In this document: piece after piece, positions 25,727 through 34,014 of the stretch | How the letters are laid out: each line of letters starts with the position of its first letter | How positions within the stretch are numbered: the first letter of the stretch is position 1 | NCBI GenBank assembly: GCA_964536835.1 | Contig: CAZIAZ010000017.1 | Span: 1-49,154, forward strand | Length of the DNA stretch: 49,154 bases | Direction of reading: 5' to 3' | Source of the DNA: DAONFI01 sp035403485 | Lineage (GTDB): Bacteria > Planctomycetota > Phycisphaerae > SM23-33 | Translations under genes and position numbers: made by a program | Notes under the pieces: model-generated | Database searches by the model: none | What the model was told of the DNA's origin: nothing | The model's input: only the letters and a program-made list of their open reading frames with translations

Positions 25727-26539
25727 ATGGCCTCGTTGGAAAATGACATTCTGCAAAATATTATCGATGTTTTGCGCAGCTGCGGCGAATTCGGAACGGT
25801 TTCACTCGGTGAACCGCGTGCAACAGATAAAGGCTGTCTCGTCACAATACTTAATCACTCAAGCGAACGTGTTGACACCGGTAAGTCCCGACTGAATCCA
25901 GATACCTGGATGCGATTGAAAATACAGGTATCTATTAGCACACGCAGCACTTCGTCTGGCGAGGGTCTGTCAAGAGTAACCGCGTTAGGTGGGATTGCCG
26001 CAGATGTTCTGCTCGCAGATGAAAGCCGCGGCGGCATATGCAGCAGTGGGATTGTCGGCCGGGGAACAGAAATAGTAAAACTGGAACTCGCTGAAAATAA
26101 AGGCGAACTAAGGGAAATAATTCTGTCTTTACGATGCCATTACATTCTGGCAGGTGCCGCTGGTGATTACTTCAAGGCGACTCTTGACGGATTGGAGTTA
26201 TTCTCAAGCGGGCCAGGTGAATTGATATGCGAAAGCTGGCCTCGTGAAACTATCAGACGCGGTTTCTCCGGCCTGTGCGGCGAAATTCTGCTGGATATGG
26301 GTCGGCGAAGCCGGCGTATAACCCAACGCGGCTTTCTGAGAGCACAGACCGTTGAACAACTTTACCTGCAAACAGCAGCTATCGAATCCATGGCCGACGG
26401 CATGGCTCACCTTTTAATAGATGATGACGGAGTAACCTATCAAAAGGTCATTATGGAAAAATTTGAAAAACCAGATGCCATTAATAAATCAGACATCTGT
26501 TCATGCGAATATGAAATAATCTATCGGCAATTACCATGA
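25727..26539 (+). CDS. Two-part tail completion/baseplate-like phage protein
   Basis: This protein has 270 residues. The N-terminal 130 (LENDILQNIIDVLR, then WMRLKIQVSIST) looks like a tail terminator or head-closure fold: a first helix and then beta strands. The C-terminal part contains SWPRETIRRGFSGLCGEIL and RRSRRITQRGFLRA, a pattern resembling tail proteins that build the baseplate end. The two parts look like a fusion of functions normally on separate genes. ATG 25727 has a GAGGAA box and begins 12 bases after the preceding stop. Family names are inferred from position; no motif is decisive. Confidence 0.5.
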   Translation: MASLENDILQNIIDVLRSCGEFGTVSLGEPRATDKGCLVTILNHSSERVDTGKSRLNPDTWMRLKIQVSISTRSTSSGEGLSRVTALGGIAADVLLADESRGGICSSGIVGRGTEIVKLELAENKGELREIILSLRCHYILAGAAGDYFKATLDGLELFSSGPGELICESWPRETIRRGFSGLCGEILLDMGRRSRRITQRGFLRAQTVEQLYLQTAAIESMADGMAHLLIDDDGVTYQKVIMEKFEKPDAINKSDICSCEYEIIYRQLP

Positions 26540-27270
26540 GTGAAATACAGCATATTCAGGTCGACAAACTTTGGATTGTGGAAACATCGACGCCGTCGGT
26601 ATTGGAAGTCAGATTCATCGCACCGGCAGGAGCAGAAGAAGACTGGCACTATCAGCTCTACCTGAATGGAACGTGGGCGGATACGTCTGAAAGTTCCAAC
26701 CAGCGAGCCTTTTCGGTACATGCGCAGAAATATCCGCAGATGTTTGCTGTTTTTGCCGTGGAACCGGCAGGCCGAAACGTCAACCTTTCCGCATTATTGC
26801 CCGAAGATTTACGCACCCCGTCGTGGGTTTGCAATTTCCGAATGACCCAGGATACCGCGTTCGAACCTGGCGACAGGATGGAAATTTATCATGACGACGG
26901 CAGTGGCACAATGGACGAACAGCCAGCGCTTCGATGGCTAGCCTGGCCGCCGGCAATATCTCACACGGGTTGGGGCAATGCAACACTGCTTAACAGCGGC
27001 TTTGGCATAGACGGCAGTAATGCTCCAGGTATGTCTGCACCTTTTGGCATAGGACCAATGGGGCTCGGCAGTTTTGAATTAAAGACTGTTCTGCCTCTTA
27101 AAAACAGTGGCCATCATAATATCAGAGTTCTCTGCCGCAGCAGCGACGGCATCGCGTCCAAGTCAAAAGCATTGACATTTTTCTCATCGGCTCCGCCGTC
27201 ACGGCCTGGCAAGATAACTTTTATCAGCCACAATCCATCCACCACAATTGCAAAATTCAGAATCAGATAA
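26536..27270 (+). CDS. Beta-rich tail/baseplate protein, function unknown
   Basis: This is a 244-residue protein whose ATG overlaps the preceding stop (ATGA), so translation is coupled. It has no membrane segment or catalytic motif. Beta-strand-rich sequence with fibronectin-like features (VLEVRFIAPAG, then YQLYLNGTWADT) fills the first 90 residues. A Gly/Pro-rich turn region (MSAPFGIGPMGLG) follows, and a second Ig-like strand set ends at SKALTFFSS. It is probably structural, perhaps a baseplate decoration or receptor-facing domain. Confidence 0.5.
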   Translation: MSEIQHIQVDKLWIVETSTPSVLEVRFIAPAGAEEDWHYQLYLNGTWADTSESSNQRAFSVHAQKYPQMFAVFAVEPAGRNVNLSALLPEDLRTPSWVCNFRMTQDTAFEPGDRMEIYHDDGSGTMDEQPALRWLAWPPAISHTGWGNATLLNSGFGIDGSNAPGMSAPFGIGPMGLGSFELKTVLPLKNSGHHNIRVLCRSSDGIASKSKALTFFSSAPPSRPGKITFISHNPSTTIAKFRIR

Positions 27271-27282
27271 AAAGAGGTAATC

Positions 27283-28209
27283 ATGAGCGAACTATATCCA
27301 TCAGATGCAATAATCAATGCTCTGTCCGGCACAAAAGATTCGGGGCAGGAAGTACAATATCCGGCAATCTATGAAACGCCGTATTACACTACGTTTTACA
27401 AGATGATTTATCGCCTTTTGAACGTAGCCCGGCGTGCCGGAGATTTCCGTATTTATAAAGATGGTGATTTGACTTTCGGCGTTCGTGCCGGCAAGGTCAG
27501 CCTGGGCAATTCAAGGTTTGATTTCAGCGGAGCCGCTCAGCAAGTGCTGACCGACAATGCCACAAACAGCATATATCTGACGGTTGACGGCGTCGTACAC
27601 ATATCCACGTCTGGTTTTCCATCGGTGTCGACTACGGCATTTATCCCGCTGGCAATCATTTCAACAGCCAACGGCAGCTACGATTTTGAAGATATTACAG
27701 ATCTTCGTGCTTTATCCATGTTTCAGTTCAACACGAATCTTACGCCAGACAACGCACAGATATTGACGACATCCAAAGTGGCTGACTGTTTGCATACTCA
27801 CGATTCCGCAGGAATAGCCAATGAAGCTCTCGGCGGAGTGCACCTCAACTCCCAGCTTCGTAAAAGTTGCAGTTATGCCGTACTTACAACCACAGACAAT
27901 GCAAACGGTACAGCCACCATAACTATATCTATACGATATGCGTCAGGCACATCGTCTACAAATCTCAACCTTGTCAGAATCTGGACTTCTGACAGCAGCC
28001 TGACAATACCCAGTGAACAGGCGACATTAACAATACAACAGGGTCTGGTCATGAATACCTATCAGGCAAATGTGGACCTTGAAATACTGACCGCACAAAC
28101 AGGCAACATAGTAATGCTCGCATCATCGTCAGCCAACAAAAGTTTTCATGTCCATGTTGAATTTCGCGGCATTGTTGACGTTTATTCCGTTTCCATAACT
28201 GGCAACTAA
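27283..28209 (+). CDS. Tail fibre/appendage-like phage protein
   Basis: This protein has 308 residues. The N-terminal part has a short helix and then repeated beta strands (FGVRAGKVSLGNSRFDFSG, SIYLTVDGVVHIS) leading to FIPLAIISTANGSYDFEDIT. This is a pattern often seen in phage tail fibres and appendages, where a baseplate-binding region precedes receptor-binding strands. The C-terminal third is Ser/Thr-rich beta sequence. A GAGG box precedes the ATG by six bases. Receptor-binding function is inferred only from composition and position. Confidence 0.55.
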   Translation: MSELYPSDAIINALSGTKDSGQEVQYPAIYETPYYTTFYKMIYRLLNVARRAGDFRIYKDGDLTFGVRAGKVSLGNSRFDFSGAAQQVLTDNATNSIYLTVDGVVHISTSGFPSVSTTAFIPLAIISTANGSYDFEDITDLRALSMFQFNTNLTPDNAQILTTSKVADCLHTHDSAGIANEALGGVHLNSQLRKSCSYAVLTTTDNANGTATITISIRYASGTSSTNLNLVRIWTSDSSLTIPSEQATLTIQQGLVMNTYQANVDLEILTAQTGNIVMLASSSANKSFHVHVEFRGIVDVYSVSITGN

Positions 28210-28210
28210 A

Positions 28211-28420
28211 ATGGAAATTTCATTTACAGCCAATGACGTTATCTATGTCGCTCATTACGTCGGCGCTCGTGACGGCAAGGCCGGCCGTTGGTGGCAATGC
28301 GACGAACTGGACTTATGGCTACAACCACCCGTAAATACAGAGGCGAATGAGTTGCCGACACTTTTTGCGGAAGCAATATTACAGCAGGAGATTTCAGATG
28401 GCTTTGCTGCTGCACTATGA
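28211..28420 (+). CDS. Small phage-cluster protein of unknown function
   Basis: This is a 69-residue acidic protein with two tryptophan-rich segments (RWWQCDELDLWLQPP). It starts one base after the preceding stop, and its end overlaps the start of the next gene by 23 bp. The tight spacing and continued strand bias support a real gene. No family was recognised; a chaperone or small baseplate part is possible. Confidence 0.5.
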   Translation: MEISFTANDVIYVAHYVGARDGKAGRWWQCDELDLWLQPPVNTEANELPTLFAEAILQQEISDGFAAAL

Positions 28421-30473
28421 ATTTGACACAGCGGACAGCCTGGACGGCTGGACTATTGTTACATCAAGCGGCGGAACGCTTGAATGGCAGGATTCTGTCG
28501 GCCGTGATAATACCGGAGGAATCTTCAGACGACACGATTCCTATGCGACCATTCCAACGGGATTATCGATATTAGAGGCTGGCCAAAGCATTTTTTGCGG
28601 GATGTGGATAAAAAAGACAGCTTCTCCCACTGATTGGCGAAGTTATAACATGTCTATGTTCCAGGCATTTCTGTCAGGCATACGAATGTCAGACGGCGTT
28701 TTGCTCATCCAATTATCTGTCGGCACTACAACAACTGTCATTTCCGGCCTTGCTTCGGCAAACATGAATCTGAATCAATGGTATTATGTAATTTTTGAAT
28801 TCAGGCGAGCAAGCGCAGCGGGCGTTGCTGACGGCGGTTTTCGAGTCTGGAAAGACGGCGTCCTCATTGGCGATAAATGCATTTATGATAATTACGGGAG
28901 AACTTCTCTTAGCACATTCTGCCTCGGTTCATATTTAACGGCTTCAACCAGTGGGGATTATATATTCGATGATGTGCGGATAGGCGAAACTCTGGCCGAC
29001 GTTGAGCCGGCACGGCCAGCCGTCGACGGCGAACTTCCGCAATCAGCCCGCATGCTTGTACTGTTCAACCGTAACAGCGCAGACAGCGAATCGTTCGCCC
29101 GCAGCCTCGTACCTGATACGAATATCGTGAGTCTGCCGTGCAGCAGCGATGAAACATTGACCGACTACGCCACGTTTCAGGCTGAAATTGAAACTCCGCT
29201 AAAAGAATTTCTGGCGGCTCGGCCATTGTTGGCATCGCAGATTACATGCATAATCGCCGGCTATATGGTGCCTGGATATTTTTATAGCGGCAACTATCTT
29301 CTTACCACATGTTCACGGCTGATGGATATTGACAATGCTTTTTCAGCCAACAAAACAAATCCGCTGTATGGCACATCCGGCCGGCTGACTGCCACAGTGT
29401 TACAGACGGCCGGCGTGAGGCTTGCGGCACGCGTTGACGGAACAACAATGGCTGACTGCCAGCTGTTAAAAACTATCGGCGACGCAACTGTCATGATAGA
29501 AGAAGGTAAAACCGTTTTCATGTCCGGCACGCCAACGCTGGATGTGCAACTCCTGCGACTGCCAATCAAGCAGTTAGCCGCCGGCGATGTTATAAGCGAT
29601 GATGTCCTTAATTTTAACATTCCGCCGGTAAGCGGCATTTCAACCGTCAGTGCCGACGAGCCTGGCTCAAGGCTTGCAATAATCCTGAACAATGCCACCG
29701 ACATAACTCGCGGCGAACTTGCCTATGCGACGGCTGATTGGCATTACAGGGCGATGATTTTTTCATCCGGCAGATATGCATTTGATTTTTCTGCATTCTG
29801 CGGCATGCTGCGCGATGGCGGTACAATCGCAGAAGCATTCGCCGTCGCGTGTGAAAAAATTGACGCAAAATATCAGCTTGGCGCGTGGCCATTGCTGAGA
29901 GCAGTCTTCCCGAAAGCCGGATATAACGTTTACCTCGGCAATGGGGCACAAAGCGATATCGACTATTCACAAATCTACGCTGCCTTGCCGATATCGACAA
30001 CGGATTTTGAAATCAAAATCCCGAATCAGCCCGATTTCACTCGCGTAATGTGCGTAAGGAAAACTTCAGAATACGGAATGGAAGAAACGCGCGGCCGAAT
30101 AGTTATGCTGGAATCTGATTCCGACGGACTAATAAATCTGCAACTGCCAATCCCATATGATCTGACCACCCGCGAGACGGGAGAAAACAATGTGGAGCTT
30201 TCCTTCAGCTGTTTTGTAGACGAAGGCCAGGAACAGCCGTCGTTATTTGAAATTCTAGGCGATAATGGAAGCGGCAAAATTGATATCGCCAACCCTCTGG
30301 CTGAAATACCGTTCAATAATGATGAGAGGGAATATTCCGTCATCATAACTGCTGCAACTCGTCCAGCTATTTTTGCCGTTCGTGCCAAATTGGAAAATCG
30401 CAAAGGCAAACAAACAGACGCCATTACGGTTCTGCCCCTGCGAATACCAGTCCAACCGGAAGTGCTGATATGA
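28398..30473 (+). CDS. LamG-like plus TIGR03790-like protein within the tail genes
   Basis: This protein has 691 residues. Residues 1-205 form a concanavalin-like LamG domain (LHYEFDTADSLDGW, NLNQWYYVIFEFRR, YIFDDVRIGE). Residues about 215-520 closely resemble, from memory, the TIGR03790 family. They show MLVLFNRNSADS (219-230), TPLKEFLAARP (266-276), TAGVRLAARVDGTT (337-350) and DGGTIAEAFAVA then LGAWPLLRAVFP (473-505). The last 170 residues look like a beta-sandwich. TIGR03790 is an uncharacterised family, normally of exported cell proteins, so its place in a phage tail locus is odd. The start at 28398 has a GGAGA box and overlaps the preceding gene; its stop overlaps the next start (ATGA). 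Receptor or glycan binding through LamG is a reasonable guess. Confidence 0.6.
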   Translation: MALLLHYEFDTADSLDGWTIVTSSGGTLEWQDSVGRDNTGGIFRRHDSYATIPTGLSILEAGQSIFCGMWIKKTASPTDWRSYNMSMFQAFLSGIRMSDGVLLIQLSVGTTTTVISGLASANMNLNQWYYVIFEFRRASAAGVADGGFRVWKDGVLIGDKCIYDNYGRTSLSTFCLGSYLTASTSGDYIFDDVRIGETLADVEPARPAVDGELPQSARMLVLFNRNSADSESFARSLVPDTNIVSLPCSSDETLTDYATFQAEIETPLKEFLAARPLLASQITCIIAGYMVPGYFYSGNYLLTTCSRLMDIDNAFSANKTNPLYGTSGRLTATVLQTAGVRLAARVDGTTMADCQLLKTIGDATVMIEEGKTVFMSGTPTLDVQLLRLPIKQLAAGDVISDDVLNFNIPPVSGISTVSADEPGSRLAIILNNATDITRGELAYATADWHYRAMIFSSGRYAFDFSAFCGMLRDGGTIAEAFAVACEKIDAKYQLGAWPLLRAVFPKAGYNVYLGNGAQSDIDYSQIYAALPISTTDFEIKIPNQPDFTRVMCVRKTSEYGMEETRGRIVMLESDSDGLINLQLPIPYDLTTRETGENNVELSFSCFVDEGQEQPSLFEILGDNGSGKIDIANPLAEIPFNNDEREYSVIITAATRPAIFAVRAKLENRKGKQTDAITVLPLRIPVQPEVLI

Positions 30474-32170
30474 ATACGACTACTATACATCCAGATGATG
30501 CATTCAAAACATCATACAGGGTCAGGCCATTACGTGTTTACGTCGAAGGCATACGAAGACGGGACATGGAAGTTCGTACCTGGAAAATGAACGATGAAAA
30601 TGATTTCGGCACCATATCTCTTGCAGGAATCAGGGATGGGGCTGACTCCGCAGAATTCAATCTGCCGGCGATAGGCTCATCCGTAAAAATTTTGCCTGCC
30701 GAGGGCGAAAGCTGGGAATTTTCAGGCAGCATTGTAAAGCATACCGTCAGCGTAGGCGATGGAGAAGAATTGCCCATAGCCCTGGTGGAGCACGAACTGA
30801 TAGTGACGGCGAGCCAGAAAATCACCGGCAGATACATTTGGGATGGAGATGCCGCAATCAGAACGAATGACGCTCTGCGTTTTAACTATGATGCCGCCGA
30901 CATGGCCAGCATATCAGCGATTGAATTTAATGGCCGTACCGGTCAGGTTTTTGCGGCCGATGGCGCCGACAGTATTTTATGGTCGGTCGGCGGCGCGCTG
31001 GCATATCTGATGGCTGCTGAACTGCCGAAAATATTCGAAAGCCAATCTTACAATGAACTGATGTCGCTGGCAGGAGATATTACTCTCTGTAAATATGATG
31101 CCACAAAAAAAACGCTACTGCAGGCATTCGAAGAAATAGCAGCTTACGGCGGATTGAATCTGCGAGTAAGCAGGCGAGGCATGGGATTGGTTTTTTACAG
31201 AGCCGGACAAGGATCTAGATGTACGACATTAAAACTGCAATTACCAGGCAGTGAACTTTCAACGAGTGCAAGCAATCTGCACTCCGGGAAAATAACCATG
31301 ACGGCCAGGCCTGCGAATCGGCCCGTACGAGCTATGGGGGCATATAAAAGATATGAGGCCAGTTTTAAACTGAAACCAGGATGGGACACGTCGCTTGAAA
31401 CCACTTTATGGCGACATTACAACCGCACTACTTCCGATGATTGGAATAAATACAGATTCGTTTACAGAAAATGGATATTGAACGAATCATCGCAATCGTC
31501 CGATGTTGAGCCATTTGATTTTTCAACCATAGATGCCGAAAGTTTCAAATCGAACCGTAAAAGGAAATTTCTGCCGTGCCTCTCCGGCGAAAAAAACCGC
31601 AGTTACGGATATTACGTCGAATACCGAGAATCCGAATACTACGCATGGAAACCGTGGCCTGGTTCAGTCTGGATAAGCGGCAGCGAATGTTCGATTATTT
31701 TTGACGATGTATTTTTGCCTGCCGATTTTCTCAGCACCGCATATTCACACTCCGCAGAAGTGCGAATCACGGCTTCGGTTGACTCAGACGTTCGACTTGT
31801 CGCCGAGGTTTCAGGCGATTCCAGACATTCATGGGATATTCACGATTATTCAGGCTCTGCGACAGCATGGATGGTCACAAGTACAAGCGTTTTTTACAAA
31901 GGTGACGGTGTAAATCATCAGGTTTTACGAGACGATTCGTCCAGGCTGCTCAGCATTGCCATGCGTTATGCCGAATACAATTCGCGCGGCTGCCGCATGG
32001 AGGTGTCGCTCGGATGGATTGACGCCACCGTTTTCGTCGGCGACGTAGTAACGCAAATAGACGGCCGCGATATTGAGCTGATGTCACATACGCTTGGCCA
32101 GCCAGCCGTCAAATCTGTTAGACATGAATTCGGCGATGAGCAGAAAACTCATCTGATACTGGAAGGATAA
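30470..32170 (+). CDS. Baseplate hub-like phage tail protein
   Basis: This is a 566-residue protein translationally coupled to the preceding gene. The N-terminal part (about 20-130) has strands alternating with charged loops (FGTISLAGIRDGADS). The middle (about 200-260) contains TKKTLLQAFEEIAAYGGLNLRVSRRGMGLVFYRAGQ in two parts, a layout met in hub and tail-needle domains that open the host surface. The last 250 residues are aromatic and beta-rich (WKPWPGSVWISG) and end with FVGDVVTQIDGRDI, like hub proteins carrying an OB-like domain. The hub role is inferred; no single diagnostic motif is present. Confidence 0.45.
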   Translation: MNTTTIHPDDAFKTSYRVRPLRVYVEGIRRRDMEVRTWKMNDENDFGTISLAGIRDGADSAEFNLPAIGSSVKILPAEGESWEFSGSIVKHTVSVGDGEELPIALVEHELIVTASQKITGRYIWDGDAAIRTNDALRFNYDAADMASISAIEFNGRTGQVFAADGADSILWSVGGALAYLMAAELPKIFESQSYNELMSLAGDITLCKYDATKKTLLQAFEEIAAYGGLNLRVSRRGMGLVFYRAGQGSRCTTLKLQLPGSELSTSASNLHSGKITMTARPANRPVRAMGAYKRYEASFKLKPGWDTSLETTLWRHYNRTTSDDWNKYRFVYRKWILNESSQSSDVEPFDFSTIDAESFKSNRKRKFLPCLSGEKNRSYGYYVEYRESEYYAWKPWPGSVWISGSECSIIFDDVFLPADFLSTAYSHSAEVRITASVDSDVRLVAEVSGDSRHSWDIHDYSGSATAWMVTSTSVFYKGDGVNHQVLRDDSSRLLSIAMRYAEYNSRGCRMEVSLGWIDATVFVGDVVTQIDGRDIELMSHTLGQPAVKSVRHEFGDEQKTHLILEG

Positions 32171-32174
32171 ATCC

Positions 32175-32708
32175 ATGTCCATAAATGTAAATAATCCATA
32201 CTCGCAACTGGTTCAGCCGGCCGCTGCGAGAGATATCAAACTGATTCGCATAAGCACCGTTACCATTCACAACGTTTATTATGCCGAAGCGTTTCGCCTG
32301 AACTCGGACGGCAACATGGAAACATCTCCGTCGGCGCAGATATACGTTCGAAATCTGGCAGAGCCGGCAGATTCGCTCGGCAAGCTGACGGCTGGAACAA
32401 TGGCCTTGGCGCAGGAATTTGACGGCTGGTGGAGCATATTCGTCCTGCCGCCGCGATCGGTATGTTTTATCGCCAAAATAGAAGAGTCGCCAGGCGGAAA
32501 TTCGTATCTCGTGCGTGAACAGACTGCCTCTTCCGGCGGAGGGCTCACGACAGTAATTGACTCGGCACAACTTCCCGCATGCAATGTCGCCGAAATGGTT
32601 ACGCCTGCATCGACCCCTGTAGCCGTAGGAACTTATGTCACGGTATTCGGCGTAGCAGATACCGGTTATCCGGCACGACTACATTATTTTTTCAACCATC
32701 AAGTCTGA
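32175..32708 (+). CDS. Small beta-rich phage structural protein
   Basis: This is a 177-residue protein four bases after the preceding gene. It has no membrane segment. Strands alternate with Ser/Gly-rich loops; the centre has WWSIFVLPPRSVCFIAK, and the end has VGTYVTVFGV. It probably belongs to the tail or its tip. No family was recognised. Confidence 0.45.
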   Translation: MSINVNNPYSQLVQPAAARDIKLIRISTVTIHNVYYAEAFRLNSDGNMETSPSAQIYVRNLAEPADSLGKLTAGTMALAQEFDGWWSIFVLPPRSVCFIAKIEESPGGNSYLVREQTASSGGGLTTVIDSAQLPACNVAEMVTPASTPVAVGTYVTVFGVADTGYPARLHYFFNHQV

Positions 32709-32719
32709 AAGCATCTGCC

Positions 32720-33001
32720 ATGTATGAAATGATTATGGGAAATATTCAGGAACTTACGAATTTTGGCGCGGCTGGCCTGATGGGTGCAATGTGGCTGATA
32801 GAACGCAAACTCAGCCGAACCCGTGAAGAGCAACTGGCCGAAGCCCATAAACGAATCTGTCGTGACGAAGAAAAACTCAGCTGTCTGACAGACGTTATAA
32901 ATCGAAATACCGCCGCAATTGTTCGCCTGGTGCAGAATCAGAACTATCAGTGCGAACTGCTTCAACACCTGCTAGAAGAATTTCATCACAAACCCGTTTA
33001 A
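32720..33001 (+). CDS. Small membrane protein with coiled coil, holin- or spanin-like
   Basis: This protein has 93 residues. An N-terminal hydrophobic segment (about 14-26, NFGAAGLMGAMWLI) is followed by a basic, charged coiled coil (RKLSRTREEQLAEAHKRI). This resembles BhlA/UviB-type holin-like proteins, or the inner-membrane half of a spanin. It opens a block of small membrane and lipid-anchored proteins at the end of the cluster. The role is inferred from topology. Confidence 0.45.
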   Translation: MYEMIMGNIQELTNFGAAGLMGAMWLIERKLSRTREEQLAEAHKRICRDEEKLSCLTDVINRNTAAIVRLVQNQNYQCELLQHLLEEFHHKPV

Positions 33002-33011
33002 GGAGAAAATC

Positions 33012-33497
33012 ATGAAAAGAATACTGCTAGGATTAGCGGTGAGTATGATGTGCTGCGGATGCACTACTCCAACCGCTACGACTGAACTCATCTCGCAAGG
33101 CATAAAAGGCCTTGAACTGGCCCGAAGCGCACGTGAGCAGTCGTACACCATTGAAACAAAAATGTATCAGCAGCAACTCGCTTCGCTTAATACAGCGTTC
33201 GATGCAGACGTCTCGCTTGTTTCCGCCGGCGGGCTGAAAGACAAGGACGGCAAAGCCGTCGAAATGACGGCGGAATGGATAATTTCGGCAAGAAAAGGAT
33301 ACTCTGCCGCCGTCGACTCAATCAACGAAAAAATGGTCAAGGCTCAGCAGGTATATTCTACCGATCTGGACAACATCACAGCGGCAAACGAGGCTTTGCA
33401 GCTCGCCAACGAGCTGGTCGTCATGCAATGGAACGTCGCTGAAAAATTCAAGGAACAGTTTCTGAAACTTCAACAGGAGAATACGAAAAATGAATGA
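33012..33497 (+). CDS. Phage-cluster lipoprotein, possible outer spanin
   Basis: This protein has 161 residues. A Lys-Arg start and short hydrophobic core end in a lipobox-like Cys-Cys-Gly-Cys with Cys17 as the lipid site. The rest is helical and charged, with long heptad-like segments (SINEKMVKAQQVYSTDLDN). A lipid-anchored partner next to a membrane-anchored coiled-coil protein is the arrangement of two-part spanins, but this protein is longer than most outer spanins. An AGGAG box precedes the ATG. Confidence 0.5.
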   Translation: MKRILLGLAVSMMCCGCTTPTATTELISQGIKGLELARSAREQSYTIETKMYQQQLASLNTAFDADVSLVSAGGLKDKDGKAVEMTAEWIISARKGYSAAVDSINEKMVKAQQVYSTDLDNITAANEALQLANELVVMQWNVAEKFKEQFLKLQQENTKNE

Positions 33498-33744
33498 AAC
33501 AGACATGAAGACAATCGTGGCACAGGCTGTGGCGGAAGCGTTCGATACCTGGGCGCAGTCGCATCCGTCGCTCGCCGCAGTTATAGACAAGGCTCTGCTG
33601 ATGGAACGGACAACGGAATCCCTGCGGCAGAGCGATGAATACAAGCAGGCTATCAAGGATTACGCCGACAGCCGTGAAGAAATGAACATTTTAGGTAACC
33701 TCGTTGACCTGGCGGAACAGATTCTGCCCTTATTAATCGCGTGA
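33490..33744 (+). CDS. Small helical protein of unknown function
   Basis: This is an 84-residue acidic, mostly helical protein whose start overlaps the preceding gene by 8 bp. It begins MNETDMKTIVAQAVAEAF and ends in a hydrophobic stretch (LVDLAEQILPLLIA) that may contact membrane. No family was recognised. Tight overlap and strand bias support it as real. Confidence 0.45.
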   Translation: MNETDMKTIVAQAVAEAFDTWAQSHPSLAAVIDKALLMERTTESLRQSDEYKQAIKDYADSREEMNILGNLVDLAEQILPLLIA

Positions 33745-33759
33745 AAGGAAACGTAAATC

Positions 33760-34014
33760 ATGAAAGATTTTCTGACCAGAATATCGTCAAGGAAATTTTT
33801 GACCGCCTTTGCGGTCGAAATTGCAGCCGTCGCGGCATTGTTTTCTCCGGAACGCGCATCGGAATTCAATGACGCAGCAATACGTATCGCCGCAATAGTG
33901 ACAATGGCTCTTACCGCGCTGGGCTATGGCTGCATCGAAGCCAGTCTGGACAACAGCAGCAGTGGTTCGTCAACGGACGAAACTGCTGAAGAGTCCCAAA
34001 ACGATGCCCAGTGA
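33760..34014 (+). CDS. Holin-like small membrane protein
   Basis: This protein has 84 residues. Two hydrophobic segments (about 13-26, FAVEIAAVAALFS, and 40-58, IRIAAIVTMALTALGYG) lie between a basic N-terminus and an acidic, Ser-rich tail, a holin-like outline. It is the last gene of the cluster. Its final 45 bases overlap the 3' end of the opposite-strand permease gene. GAAAGGAAAC precedes the ATG. Confidence 0.5.
   Translation: MKDFLTRISSRKFLTAFAVEIAAVAALFSPERASEFNDAAIRIAAIVTMALTALGYGCIEASLDNSSSGSSTDETAEESQNDAQ

Larger units (their letters stand above)
21376..34014 (+). mobile_element. Phage-derived structural gene cluster, GTA-like or defective prophage
   Basis: Fifteen tightly packed genes on one strand read portal, scaffold-like, major capsid, connector, tail completion/baseplate, fibre-like, hub-like, then small membrane and lipoprotein genes. 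Many neighbours overlap by an ATGA or are a few bases apart. Inside the window there is no large or small terminase, integrase, recombinase, repressor, replication protein, tape measure, sheath or endolysin. No att repeats were found at the edges, which abut a host histidine kinase on the left and overlap a host permease gene on the right. The order fits a short-tailed particle. A decayed prophage is possible, but no structural gene looks broken, which argues for upkeep. Confidence 0.75.
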
